Source of the DNA: Acidobacteriota bacterium
GTDB taxonomy: Bacteria > Acidobacteriota > Blastocatellia > Pyrinomonadales > Pyrinomonadaceae
Direction: 5' to 3'
DNA: 64,000 bases
NCBI GenBank assembly: GCA_016716435.1
Contig: JADJWI010000003.1
Location: 558,001 to 622,000, forward strand
Positions 1 through 8,519 of the stretch are shown in pieces. The translations under genes were made by a program, and so were the position numbers. Position 1 is the stretch's first letter. Each line of letters begins with the position of its first letter. The notes under the pieces were generated by a model. That model was not told where the DNA came from. It saw nothing but the letters and a program-made list of their open reading frames with translations, and ran no database searches.

Positions 1-750
1 CGGGCTCGGGCCGCGGTAACGCGGGCGATAGAGCTAGATGACCAGATGGGCGAGGCCTACTGTTCGCTCGGATATCTACAGGCATTTTACGACTGGGATT
101 TTGAGGCGGCGGAGGTCAGTTTCAAGAGGGCGATCGAACTCTCGCCAAACCATGCCACCGCCCACCAGTGGTTCGGCGAATTGCGGGCGGCCCAGGGGCG
201 TTGGGAAGAAGGTATCGTTCAGATGCGGCGAGCTGCTGAGATCGACCCCGTTTCACCGATCATTCTTACGGACGTCGCCTCGCTCTATTATATCGGCCGG
301 CGTTACAACGATGCGATCGAGACAGCACTTAAGGTCGAAGAATTGGTTCCAAACTTTGCGATGGCTCATTACTTTCTTGCCTTTAGCTACGCGCAGAAAG
401 GAATGGAGGAGGAAACCAAGAAGTATTATCACTCCGCCGATGCGACTTGGATACCGGGATTGAAGAATTCGGGCGATGACTCCTATTCAACTCTTTCGTT
501 AAAGGAGCTTTATAAACGGCGGTATCGTAATGCAACGAACCCGCCGCTCAGCGATTATCTTAACGGTTATCAGAAGGCAATGGCTGCTGTTCTGGCCGGC
601 GACCATGATGGCACATTCATGTGGCTTGAGGTGGCATTGGCCGGCCGTGACCGGTGGTTCGTGAACCTGCCGATGGATCCGATCTGGGATCCGATCCGTT
701 CGGACCCGCGATATGCAGAATTACTTCGTCGAGGTGGACTCCGAGGTTGA
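1..750 (+). CDS. TPR-repeat protein, C-terminal part (cut by window edge)
   Basis: The reading frame is open from base 1, so this is the last 249 codons of a longer gene. Successive 34-residue tetratricopeptide units are visible, for example the stretch ending in RAIELSPNHATAHQWFGEL and the next one ending in RRAAEIDPVSP. TPRs are protein-interaction scaffolds. In related bacteria such tails often follow a winged-helix DNA-binding or Ser/Thr kinase domain, but that part lies outside the window, so the full function cannot be stated. The next gene starts 1 nt after the stop, which suggests co-transcription. Confidence 0.85.
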   Translation, partial: RARAAVTRAIELDDQMGEAYCSLGYLQAFYDWDFEAAEVSFKRAIELSPNHATAHQWFGELRAAQGRWEEGIVQMRRAAEIDPVSPIILTDVASLYYIGRRYNDAIETALKVEELVPNFAMAHYFLAFSYAQKGMEEETKKYYHSADATWIPGLKNSGDDSYSTLSLKELYKRRYRNATNPPLSDYLNGYQKAMAAVLAGDHDGTFMWLEVALAGRDRWFVNLPMDPIWDPIRSDPRYAELLRRGGLRG

Positions 751-751
751 A

Positions 752-1084
752 ATGCCAGAAAGGATAAGGACCTACAGAGACTTCTGGGACTTTTACGTCA
801 GCGAGCATTCAAAGCCGATGACCCGCAACCTGCATTTCGTCGGGACAACGCTCGGGCTGCTGCTTCTTGCGTGGTTCATTTGGCGCGGTACGTGGTACTA
901 CTTTCCGCTCTCGCTGGTCGTAGGCTACGCCTTCGCCTGGTTCGCTCATTTTGTCGTCGAAAAGAACCGGCCCGCCACGTTCAAGTACCCGCTCTGGTCT
1001 TTCATCTCTGATTACAAGATGATCTGGTATATGCTTACCGGCCGGATGGGCCGAGAGGTCGAGCGCGTGCAGAACGGCCGTTAG
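752..1084 (+). CDS. DUF962 / Mpo1-like membrane protein
   Basis: A 110-residue protein with an N-terminal FYVSEHSKP motif, two or three hydrophobic segments and the signature HFVVEKNRPATFKYP of DUF962, the family of yeast Mpo1 (an Fe(II) dioxygenase of 2-hydroxy fatty acids in the ER membrane). Bacterial members are uncharacterised. An upstream in-frame ATG at 713 would overlap the TPR gene; the ATG at 752, 1 nt past the upstream stop, gives the expected N-terminus. A second, more divergent DUF962 protein is at 33494. Confidence 0.8.
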   Translation: MPERIRTYRDFWDFYVSEHSKPMTRNLHFVGTTLGLLLLAWFIWRGTWYYFPLSLVVGYAFAWFAHFVVEKNRPATFKYPLWSFISDYKMIWYMLTGRMGREVERVQNGR

Positions 1085-1141
1085 TTCAACTTCCTGTAAA
1101 TAAATCCCTCGGCAATCTATCTTTAATCTCGTCGGTTAGGC

Positions 1142-1147
1142 TAGAAT
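1142..1147 (+). promoter_or_regulatory. -10 box of a probably leaderless promoter
   Basis: TAGAAT preceded by GC (extended -10 like) ends 8 nt before the ATG at 1156, so transcription should start at or next to the start codon. No ribosome binding site fits in the gap. Confidence 0.5.
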
Positions 1148-1155
1148 CTCGAATT

Positions 1156-1794
1156 ATGTTTGCTGCCGGTGAAATCGTCGATGTTGACCCAAAGGCGCTG
1201 AGCTCGACCATCGAGTTCCTGACGGCGATGATCACGCCCGCGCTTCTTATCTCCGCAACCGGTTCGCTCGTGCTTTCGACCTCGACCCGGCTCGGACGCG
1301 TTGTTGACCGCGTCCGCGATCTCGAAAAGCGGCTGAGCGAGCTGATACTCGTCGAAGATAAGACGTCCGTTCCGCTTTATGAAAAGCGCGTTGATACGGT
1401 CGTTAGCCTGCTCGATAAAGTAACGAGCCGTGCCCGCATACTCCAAAAGGCAATGGGCACGTTTTACTACGGGCTTGGCTTTTTTGTCCTGACGAGTGTG
1501 ACCATCGCTTTCGTCGGCGTCTTTCCGGCAGTGGCCGTTTACCGGTGGCTGCCGATCCCGATCGGAATAGTCGGTATAATGTATCTGGCCATTGGGAGCG
1601 TTCTCATGATCCGCGAAACATGGATGGCAACGGCGACCGTAAATGCCGAAATGGATTTTACATGGGCACTCGCGCAGGAAGTGGCGCCGAAAGAGATCAT
1701 CGAGAAATATACATACAATGTTCATGGACGCAGAAGATTTCGTTCCAAAGCATCAGGTGCTCCTGCGGGAGAAGACGCTCCGCCCGAGAGTTGA
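1156..1794 (+). CDS. DUF2721 family membrane protein
   Basis: A 212-residue integral membrane protein matching the DUF2721 pattern: a first membrane helix (about residues 17-38), a charged cytosolic stretch with coiled-coil character (RVVDRVRDLEKRL), then two closely spaced helices (about residues 103-150). Function is unknown for the family. The 3' end overlaps the downstream radical SAM gene by about 75 nt in another frame, an unusually long overlap that suggests coupled expression. Confidence 0.75.
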   Translation: MFAAGEIVDVDPKALSSTIEFLTAMITPALLISATGSLVLSTSTRLGRVVDRVRDLEKRLSELILVEDKTSVPLYEKRVDTVVSLLDKVTSRARILQKAMGTFYYGLGFFVLTSVTIAFVGVFPAVAVYRWLPIPIGIVGIMYLAIGSVLMIRETWMATATVNAEMDFTWALAQEVAPKEIIEKYTYNVHGRRRFRSKASGAPAGEDAPPES

Positions 1795-2746
1795 AGCTTT
1801 AGAAGAACTTCTACGCTCGTGCACCGTCTGCCCAAAGGATTGCGGCAACGACCGCCTCAATGATGAGATCGCGGCCTGCTATTCCGGGCGGCTGCCGATC
1901 GTCTCAAGCTACACCGCTCACTTCGGCGAAGAGCCGTGCCTCTCCGGCTCCCGCGGTGCGGGGAATATCTTTTTCGGCAACTGCAATCTCCGCTGCGTTT
2001 ACTGCCAAAACTATCAGATCTCGCAAACCTGGAAGGAACAGAAAAAGAACGAGGTTACTCACGAACGGCTCGCCGAAATGATGCTTGAGCTCGAGGCCCG
2101 CGGCTGCCACAACATCGGCTTCGTTTCGCCAACACACTTCGCGCCGCAGATGGCCCGGGCGATCCTCATCGCCGCCGAGCGCGGGTTCAGCCTGCCGATC
2201 GTTTACAACACCAACGCCTATGACTCGGTCGAGGTGCTTCGCCTGCTCGATGGCATCGTCGACGTCTATCTGCCGGACCTGAAATACGCCGATGCCGACG
2301 CCGGCTTTCAATATTCCAAGGTACGCGATTACCCCAAATACGCCCGTGCCGCCATCAAGGAAATGCACCGGCAAATGGGCAGCGAACTGGTGTTCGATAG
2401 TAATGGCCTGCTAAAACGCGGCCTGCTGATTCGCTTGCTCGTGTTGCCCAACGACATCGCGGGTCTTGAAGAAAATCTCCGCTGGATCCGCGACGAACTC
2501 GGCCCCCAAACCGCCATCTCGCTAATGGCCCAATACTACGCCACCAACAAGGCCGCGACCGACCCTCGCTACATCCTGCTCTCTCGCCGCATCTCCGAAG
2601 GCGAGTGGTTCGAGGCCCTCTCGCTCCTCGAAACCCTCGGCATCGAAGAAGGCTTTATGCAAGAATACGAAGCCGCGTCGTTTTACTACCGCCCGAATTT
2701 TGAAGATAAAGACGAACCGTTTAAGGATATAAGAGATTTTCAGTAA
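1718..2746 (+). CDS. Radical SAM protein, PflA/PflX-like
   Basis: A 342-residue protein with the radical SAM iron-sulfur motif CNLRCVYC (Cys89, Cys93, Cys96; CX3CX2C), the following QNYQIS, and an N-terminal Cys-rich segment (CTVCPKDC) usual for the uncharacterised PflX-like group. These enzymes cleave S-adenosylmethionine to make a 5'-deoxyadenosyl radical; the substrate here is unknown. The start was set at ATG 1718 (ATG 1724 is possible) because the longer frame from 1643 lies inside the upstream gene. Its last residues (KDIRDFQ) reappear in a remnant at 3014-3046. Confidence 0.85.
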   Translation: MFMDAEDFVPKHQVLLREKTLRPRVEALEELLRSCTVCPKDCGNDRLNDEIAACYSGRLPIVSSYTAHFGEEPCLSGSRGAGNIFFGNCNLRCVYCQNYQISQTWKEQKKNEVTHERLAEMMLELEARGCHNIGFVSPTHFAPQMARAILIAAERGFSLPIVYNTNAYDSVEVLRLLDGIVDVYLPDLKYADADAGFQYSKVRDYPKYARAAIKEMHRQMGSELVFDSNGLLKRGLLIRLLVLPNDIAGLEENLRWIRDELGPQTAISLMAQYYATNKAATDPRYILLSRRISEGEWFEALSLLETLGIEEGFMQEYEAASFYYRPNFEDKDEPFKDIRDFQ

Positions 2747-2831
2747 GCTGGACCGCAGGTTAACTGGCACGTATTAAAGCACGGCCAAGGCCGAGGGAAA
2801 TGAAACCGTTGCAAATTGTAACGCTTTGAAA

Positions 2832-2957
2832 AAGCTCTATCCTGATGGTAACTTTTCGATCGGAAGCTATATTGTTTTTTTCAGAGCTTGGGCCGGAATG
2901 ATCGCGATCACTCGCGTTCTCAACGCCGCCCGAGACATTGATGAGATCTTCAGCTGA
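2832..2957 (+). pseudogene. ParE/RelE-type toxin C-terminal fragment
   Basis: A 41-codon stretch without its own start reads SIGSYIVFFRAW then ITRVLNAARDIDEIF and a stop, the typical C-terminal pattern of ParE toxins (…Y.IFYR…I.RVLHGARDI..I). The N-terminal half and any antitoxin are missing, so this is a dead remnant. It sits between the radical SAM gene and a second copy of that gene's 3' end. Confidence 0.6.
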
Positions 2958-2974
2958 TCCCGGGGATTGAAAAA

Positions 2975-3052
2975 ATGAAAATTGGCGAAGCAGCACCGGA
3001 TTTTACCGATGCGAAGAAGCCTTATAAGGATATTAGGGATTTTCAGAACTGA
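2975..3052 (+). pseudogene. Mosaic remnant: peroxiredoxin start joined to radical SAM tail
   Basis: A 25-codon frame. Its first ten residues (MKIGEAAPDF) look like a peroxiredoxin N-terminus, similar to the real peroxiredoxin at 3713. Its last part (KPYKDIRDFQN) repeats the end of the radical SAM protein (EPFKDIRDFQ). Most codon differences in the tail are at third positions, as if it came from a diverged, once functional homologue. Probably not a functional gene. Confidence 0.55.
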
Positions 3053-3066
3053 TTGGAGAGGCACGA

Positions 3067-3684
3067 ATGAGAAAATACTATTTTTCGATTGTAAGTATCT
3101 TGATATTGCTTCTTTCGCTCCTAGCTTTTTCAGACAATTTGATCACCGACATAGGCCAGGAAAGCAATCGTGACCCTAAGTTTGTCATCCACGGGATTTT
3201 CATGTTTTTGTGGTTTTCCATATTTGCCATTCAGGCAAATTTGATCAAGAAAGATAACCTTGAGACTCATAAAAAGCTGGGTATCGCAGGAATGATCGTC
3301 GCGATCGGCGTGGTTTTGAGTACCTTTTATCTTTTCTATGCCACGTATAACGGTTGGAACAATCTCGTATTCTACGCCAAACCGAACCGCTTTTTCGTGC
3401 CGACCTTTGCTATCTTGATATTCCTGGCTTTTAGATATCGAAGACTTCCTGAGACACATAAGAGACTGATCCTCGTCGCCAACTTGCTTGTATTGGAGCC
3501 GATATTGAGCCGATCGATGAGCTTTACAAACGTAAGCCCATTTATCATTATCCCTTTGGTATGGAATGCATTTTTTATCTCTCTTTTTATCTATGATTGG
3601 ACGACTAACAGAAAGATACATTTCATATCGTATATGGGTTTTATCTGGTTGTATGCTGTTTGGGCGATCTGTTTCTTTCTGTAG
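3067..3684 (+). CDS. Hypothetical multi-pass membrane protein
   Basis: A 205-residue protein with about six or seven hydrophobic helices. Repeated His motifs at helix edges (VIHG, ETHKKLG, ETHKRL) recall haem-binding cytochrome b561-like membrane proteins, but no family can be assigned with confidence. Start ATG 3067 follows GGAGAGG at a good distance. It is AT-richer than its neighbours. It lies between two gene-tail remnant zones. Confidence 0.65.
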   Translation: MRKYYFSIVSILILLLSLLAFSDNLITDIGQESNRDPKFVIHGIFMFLWFSIFAIQANLIKKDNLETHKKLGIAGMIVAIGVVLSTFYLFYATYNGWNNLVFYAKPNRFFVPTFAILIFLAFRYRRLPETHKRLILVANLLVLEPILSRSMSFTNVSPFIIIPLVWNAFFISLFIYDWTTNRKIHFISYMGFIWLYAVWAICFFL

Positions 3685-3712
3685 ATTCTTGCGATTAGGT
3701 TGACTTAAGCAA

Positions 3713-4159
3713 ATGAGGATAGGAAAAATTGCACATGATTTCACGCTGGCGGACGATGACGGAAACGACTGGACGCTCTGCGATCATCGCGGGCGGGTTG
3801 TTGTGCTGATATTTTATCCGGCGGATAATTCGCCGGTCTGCACGGCGCAGCTTTGCTCGGTACGCGATCATTGGTCGGAGTATCAGGCGACGGGTGCTGA
3901 GGTTGTCGGCATCTCGACCGATTCGGTCGCCTCGCACAAGGGCTTTGCTGAAAAGAACGAGCTGCCGCTCCGGCTGCTCTCCGACACTGACCGGAAGGTC
4001 TCGGCGCTTTACGGGATGAAAAGTTGGCTGCCCGGCCGCTCCGCCCGCGGCGTCGTCGTCATCGACCGCGAAGGCCGCATCGCCCACCACAAGGTCGAGA
4101 CCCTCAGCCTCTTCCGCCCCGCCGACGAAGACGTCCTCACCGCCATCCGCAACGCCTAG
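3713..4159 (+). CDS. Peroxiredoxin, AhpC/TSA or BCP-like
   Basis: A 148-residue thioredoxin-fold peroxidase that reduces hydroperoxides. The active-site segment FYPADNSPVCTAQLC carries the peroxidatic Cys43 and a candidate resolving Cys48, the arrangement of BCP/PrxQ enzymes. Length fits the family. A second copy of its 3' end (coding TAIRNA) is found at 4825-4877 beyond an opposite-strand membrane protein gene. Confidence 0.88.
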   Translation: MRIGKIAHDFTLADDDGNDWTLCDHRGRVVVLIFYPADNSPVCTAQLCSVRDHWSEYQATGAEVVGISTDSVASHKGFAEKNELPLRLLSDTDRKVSALYGMKSWLPGRSARGVVVIDREGRIAHHKVETLSLFRPADEDVLTAIRNA

Positions 4160-4203
4160 TGCCAGCGCTAGGTGAGGTTTCCGCGGCTCTGCCGCCCGAT
4201 GAG

Positions 4204-4224
4204 CGGAAAGGCTCTGCCTTTCCG
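4204..4224 (+). terminator. Hairpin after the peroxiredoxin gene
   Basis: Perfect 8-bp stem CGGAAAGG / CCTTTCCG with a 5-nt loop, 44 nt past the stop. It lacks a proper T-run, so terminator function is only possible. Confidence 0.35.
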
Positions 4225-4301
4225 TTGATTGCACCTCCATGATCGCGGCTACGCCGCCGTTGTCCGTCGGCGCTGACCAACTCGACTCATTAAAGGGTCG
4301 A

Positions 4302-4814
4302 TCATTCCAATTTGGAAACTGGCGATTTCGAACGATCTCGATAAATGAGGAATGAAAGAGCTACGAGCGTTTGTATCAAGAGAAATATCACAAGCAGTGT
4401 CAGCCTCGTCGCATCGTTAGCAGAAGTCTGCGGAAGGATCTCTGTGCAGTATGCCTTGCTTACAAAATTGGACATATCGAAGTTTGCTGACCGAACAAAA
4501 AGGTCCAATAACCAGACGATAATTCCAACTGACAAGAATTCGATCCATTTGGAACGCGAAATGATCCGAACTGACAAAAGGATGAGAATCACCCATATCT
4601 GAAGTAGATACTCGTCAGGTATAGAGAAGCACTCGTAGTCACCGGCTGCATTACCCGACTTAAGACCAAGGCTGAACCGATCGGATAGGGTCCCTACTCC
4701 GTATGTGTAGCCGATGAAGACCCCTTGGTAATAGGCTCTGTCGAGAAGAAGGTAACCAAGCCCAAGAGTTACAAGATAATTGGCTAATGTTCGCAGCTTT
4801 GTAATTTGCTTCAT
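4302..4814 (-). CDS. Hypothetical membrane protein
   Basis: A 170-residue protein with an amphipathic N-terminus and about four hydrophobic helices (around YLVTLGLGYLLL, LLQIWVILILLSV, VGIIVWLLDLFV, LTLLVIFLLIQTLV). No family recognised. It is AT-rich compared with flanking genes and is enclosed between the peroxiredoxin 3' end and a duplicate of that end, so it looks like acquired cargo. Confidence 0.55.
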   Translation of the reverse strand: MKQITKLRTLANYLVTLGLGYLLLDRAYYQGVFIGYTYGVGTLSDRFSLGLKSGNAAGDYECFSIPDEYLLQIWVILILLSVRIISRSKWIEFLSVGIIVWLLDLFVRSANFDMSNFVSKAYCTEILPQTSANDATRLTLLVIFLLIQTLVALSFLIYRDRSKSPVSKLE

Positions 4815-4824
4815 TTGGATTCAC

Positions 4825-4877
4825 CAAGCCTCTTCCACCCCCGCCGATGCCGACATCCTCACCGCCATCCGCAACGC
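4825..4877 (+). pseudogene. Second copy of the peroxiredoxin 3' end
   Basis: About 52 bases match 4107-4157 with one single-base indel and a handful of substitutions. The frame reads ADADILTAIRNA against ADEDVLTAIRNA in the intact gene. No start and no further coding sequence are attached. Confidence 0.7.
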
Positions 4878-4904
4878 ATCATTGCTGTCGACAGTTTCGA
4901 ACTG

Positions 4905-5549
4905 TTAGCCGCCTTTACACGACTGATTCTCTGTCACCATTGGCTTAGATCGATATTGGATAACGTTCACAAACGCATCATCTGAAGTAGGTATGACTAT
5001 CCCCAAATCCGGATAAATGTAGTAGATGCTACTGTACCTATCGTCGCTTTCGACAAGCACCTCAGAATTAGGGTCTTCGGGATCACAGAAAATCGTAGAG
5101 TATGTCTTTCTTTGATAGCTTGAACCAAGCTTCTTGAGCACCGTCTCTATCGGAATTCTCGCGAGCGAGCCTTCGATAAAAATAACGAGACCGTCTCGTC
5201 GATTCGAAATAACCGCGATTCTCGAATGAAAACCATCTTTGATGTCAAAGACATCGCGAACGAGTTCCTCAACATTAGCATTGCCCGATTCATCAAACGG
5301 TGTTCCTGTCCAAATCGGTTCACCCAGCACGGTCAACGCCTTTGCCCTCGAATCCGAACCTACCTTAATGGTCTTAAAGATTGCCGCTCGCCACTCAACT
5401 TGATCTGACAAAATTCGAGACGGTTCGAACTGGTGATTAATATTCCCAATTAGTTGTGCTTGAGACTCGACAGGTGCCGAGTTCACCGAGCAAAACATCG
5501 CCGGGAATGACAACAATGCGACTAAGCCGATGAATGAAATCTTGAACAC
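4905..5549 (-). CDS. Hypothetical secreted protein
   Basis: A 214-residue protein with an N-terminal signal peptide (hydrophobic ISFIGLVALLSFPAM, likely cleavage near NSAPVES). The mature part has no recognised domain. It is preceded by a purine-rich GGGAG element upstream of the ATG. Strand, codon use and AT content match the neighbouring cargo-like genes at 4302 and 5774 rather than the metabolic genes around. Confidence 0.55.
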   Translation of the reverse strand: MFKISFIGLVALLSFPAMFCSVNSAPVESQAQLIGNINHQFEPSRILSDQVEWRAAIFKTIKVGSDSRAKALTVLGEPIWTGTPFDESGNANVEELVRDVFDIKDGFHSRIAVISNRRDGLVIFIEGSLARIPIETVLKKLGSSYQRKTYSTIFCDPEDPNSEVLVESDDRYSSIYYIYPDLGIVIPTSDDAFVNVIQYRSKPMVTENQSCKGG

Positions 5550-5773
5550 CCTTCTACTCCCTTTATCGATCGCAGCGTCTAATCGGAACCAAGCCCCAAA
5601 TCTGCAGTTCGGAGGTGCGTGCTGTTAACAACCAAAGATGCTCCGGGCCCGGCGGCGGTTGTTTTGCCTGGAGCAATTTTAGCAGGAGTGTCAAGAGGGA
5701 GGGGAAATGGATAGCGGACAGTGTCCGTCGAGTGCCACACTATCGACCTTCCAGAACTATCAGCCCAGCTCGA
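5550..5773. other. Intergenic region, no feature seen
   Basis: No convincing gene, hairpin or repeat was recognised here; the short frames present lack coding character. Confidence 0.4.
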
Positions 5774-6151
5774 TCAAAAATCAGGAGGTGGAAGAGTTTT
5801 CAGAACGGGTTGAAGTACAAACTTGGTTTCAGCTCTTTTTCCGGCATTAACAATAACGATCCGCTCTTTGTCTATCTTTAGCCGGCCACAGACGATGTGA
5901 TCTTTTGCCTGAATTACATGTTGCTTTATCTCAGATTCGGAGTCGCTTTCGCCGACATAGAATGCCATATAACCGATCATGTCTGGGTTTCGCTTCAAGA
6001 ACATTGCGAAACCGTCTAAACGAAGCCTCTCTTCTTCCCAAGGAATCTTACCGTAATAGTCAAACCACTGATCTGCGCGGGTGAATGCCGACGGCCAAAG
6101 GAGAGATCCGCACAAACCGATCATTACGAAAGATAATCGAAGATGTCTCAT
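5774..6151 (-). CDS. Secreted protein with an OmpA-like half domain
   Basis: A 125-residue protein starting MRHLRLSFVMIG, with a signal peptide ending near FTRADQ. The mature part (EEERLRLDGFAMFL, GYMAFYVGES, KERIVIVNAG) resembles the beta-alpha pattern of OmpA-like periplasmic domains, a layout I recall in acidobacterial secreted proteins. The start at 6151 was preferred over 6169 because the signal peptide begins there. Function unknown. Confidence 0.55.
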   Translation of the reverse strand: MRHLRLSFVMIGLCGSLLWPSAFTRADQWFDYYGKIPWEEERLRLDGFAMFLKRNPDMIGYMAFYVGESDSESEIKQHVIQAKDHIVCGRLKIDKERIVIVNAGKRAETKFVLQPVLKTLPPPDF

Positions 6152-6528
6152 AGCTATCTCGCTCCACAAAATTTCCTGAGAGTGTCCCCAAACGTACCCG
6201 AATTTCTAAAGATCTCGGTCTTATTATTAGAACCCGGGTTCGTTACTGCGGTCTTAATCAATCCACGAAGGAAGACCGCACGGGCCAAACGGCCATCGGA
6301 GAAAGGCCCACGGCCGGGCCGCAAAGTCGCCCCAGATAAACGCAGCATTCGCCTCCTCGGGTCCGAACTGGGTCAGGCGTGCGATATCGAAATTCGCCAG
6401 TTTTGTGGCAAGGCGTGGGTTTCTGCGTGGGCGTCGGGCTTGCATTTCCATTTTCAACAAAGATGCCGCGGTCTCGGCGGCGGTTGGCTTGTTGGGAAGA
6501 TTATATCAGCGGCGTCAATAGCTGATTG
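6152..6528. other. Intergenic region with one doubtful small frame
   Basis: The minus strand holds a 68-codon frame (6254-6460) with a protein-like stretch (TQFGPEEANAAFIWGDFA) but no recognised family and no clear ribosome binding site. Otherwise nothing was seen. Confidence 0.25.
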
Positions 6529-7253
6529 TGAATGGTGAATTCGAGATTCGCTTATCGTCACTCGTCACTTTTCACTCGCCACTTAGACAAGCCCTTGCTA
6601 ACGCGCGGACCTCCGACACCCTGCCGGCTAAAGCCGGAACTCAAAACTCTGCAACTCCGCAACTCTGCAACTCACAACTATCCAGATCATCCATATCTTC
6701 CATATCTCACGGATCGCCGTTCCATTCAGAGCGACGACCAAAGAAAATGGTTAGCAGCTATGGCGGGCTTTCATCAACGCAGAGATCGCAGAGACCGCAG
6801 AGGCGGGTGAGCAGTGAGCAGCGAGCAGTAACCAGCAATTAGTCAACCGTCAGATCGGCCAGAAAGAATCCAATGCTCCTTACTAACTAATTTACGATGA
6901 TGCAATTAACAATTGACAATGCGGATAATTGCCAAAGATCGGGGAGCAAATTCCGAGCGGTCAATACCCAAAGACCAAAGGCCCAAGACCAAAATCCGGA
7001 GCCCGGCCGGCGTGTTCCACGCGTTCCAGATGTCCCATTTGTCCCACGCGTTCCAGATGTTCGAGATGTTTTCGCGAACGCGCGATGCTCGAAAAAAAAC
7101 AGAACGCGCCCAATTGCAGAAGCCCGCGCGTCACCAAGGGCGTATCATCAAATGCGATATTTGGAATTTGGAATCTGGAATTTGGAATTTGGAATTTTCA
7201 AATGCCGGACAAGGCCGCCACTCAAAACCCCGAGGCGTTTCAAGTGTTTCAGC
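6529..7253 (+). repeat. Composite repeat, copy A, left arm (drifting micro-repeats)
   Basis: A patchwork of degenerate short tandem arrays: 7-mers (GTGAATG, GTGAATT … CGTCACT, CGTCACT), 8-mers ending GCAACT near 6650, 7-mers GTGAGCA near 6808, CAAAGAC/CAAAGGC near 6970, 9-mers NNN-GTTCCA near 7012-7060, 7-mers GGAATTT near 7160 and NNN-GTTTCA up to the IS. Long parts match the reverse complement of 18708-19170 in the same order. It also contains a GCCGGCTAAAGCC stem repeated elsewhere (21261, 21490). Confidence 0.7.
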
Positions 7254-7293
7254 TGTCTTGTCCTGAAATAGGTTTACAGGTAAAAGGGAACAG

Positions 7294-7610
7294 ATGAAAC
7301 AAGAAGGAGAGATGATAAGAGAGGCAGTTGAGAGGTACGGGAGAGGGGGTGTGTCGATGCGGGAACTGGCGAGGATATACCGGGTTTCGGTGTCGACTGT
7401 ACATAGGTGGATAAGGGGTCGTGAGGCCGGGAGCGGGCCGATTCGGGGCCGGGGTCGTCTGCCGGGTCGTCTGGGTCGGCTGAGGTGAGGCGGTTGCGGA
7501 AGGAGCTGGAGGAGGCCCGGCTCTACAACGAGTTGTTGAATGCGATGATCGACATCGCGGAAGATCCATTTGAGGTACCGATCAGAAAACAACCCGGGGC
7601 CAAGCGGTGA
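7294..7610 (+). pseudogene. IS3 orfA (helix-turn-helix), needs a -1 frameshift
   Basis: The first 64 codons encode the DNA-binding part (MRELARIYRVSVSTVHRWI). The stop at 7486-7488 is followed, one frame back, by the leucine-zipper-like tail (EVRRLRKELEEARLYNELL … IRKQPGAKR) that ends at 7610. A full orfA therefore needs a -1 shift in the G-rich linker around 7440-7482. The other IS copy needs the same shift although its linker sequence differs. The TGA overlaps the GTG of orfB (GTGA). Confidence 0.65.
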
Positions 7611-8519
7611 GGAAAGTGGTAGAGAGCGGCAGGGGGAGAAGCCTGGACGAGGCCTGCCGGCTGCTTGGCTATACGAGACAGGCATATTACAAGGGGAAAC
7701 GGCGAGTGGAGAAGAGGGCGTTCGAAGCCGAGATCGTGCTGCAGGAGGTAGGAAGGCTGAGAAAGGAGCAAAAGCGGATCGGGGTAAGAAAGCTGCATCA
7801 CATGATGAGCGGGTTTGCCCGCGAGCACTCGGTAGAGATCGGCCGCGACGCTTTGTACGATCTCTTGCGGGAGCATTCGATGCTGGTCCGCAAGAGACGG
7901 AGGCGAAGTCCGAGAACAACGTTTTCGGGCCTCTGGATGAAGAGCTTCCCGAATCTTGCAAAGGGCTTCGAGCCGACCCGCTGCAATCAATTGTGGGTCA
8001 GCGATATCACTTATATCAGGGTCCGGGAAGGGTTTGCTTATCTGAGCCTGATCACGGACGCGTATTCGCGAAAGATAGTCGGCTACTGCCTCAGCGAGGA
8101 CCTGACGGCCAGAGGGCCGGCGGCGGCACTGCGGATGGCACTCAGGGACAACCCGGAACGCGAAGGCTTGATACACCACTCGGACCGTGGGCTGCAATAC
8201 TACAGCTCGCGGGACATGAAGCTGATCGGGAAACAAGATCCGGGTCTCGATGAGCGAAAAGAGCGACCCGCTGGAGAACGCCATTGCCGAACGCGTCAAC
8301 GGCATTCTCAAACAGGAACTGCTCCGGACAAGCTTCAAGAGCTTCTCCGAGGCGGCCCGGCAGGTCGGCCAGGCGGTCAATACCTACAACCACCTGAGGC
8401 CGCATCTGTCGATCGATATGCTCACCCCGGCCGAGGCCCATGCCAGGACCGGCGAGCTCAGGAAACGCTGGAAGAAATACTATCCGGCCAAAACTTTTCA
8501 CTCTCAGGCCGCGGCCTGA
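7607..8519 (+). pseudogene. IS3 orfB transposase, frameshifted
   Basis: DDE integrase-type transposase. Catalytic blocks are visible: WVSDITYI, LITDAYSRKIVGY, HHSDRGLQYYS and, after the frameshift, PLENAIAERVNGILKQEL with the Glu. One extra base near 8233-8240 (AAACAAGATCC versus AAACGGATCC in the other copy) breaks the frame; the C-terminal part continues in another frame to the TGA at 8517-8519. Start is GTG 7607, overlapping the orfA stop. Confidence 0.82.

Noticed and set aside
7012..7060. CRISPR-like array
   Set aside because: Units are only 9 nt with 3 variable bases; no spacers of CRISPR size and no cas genes.
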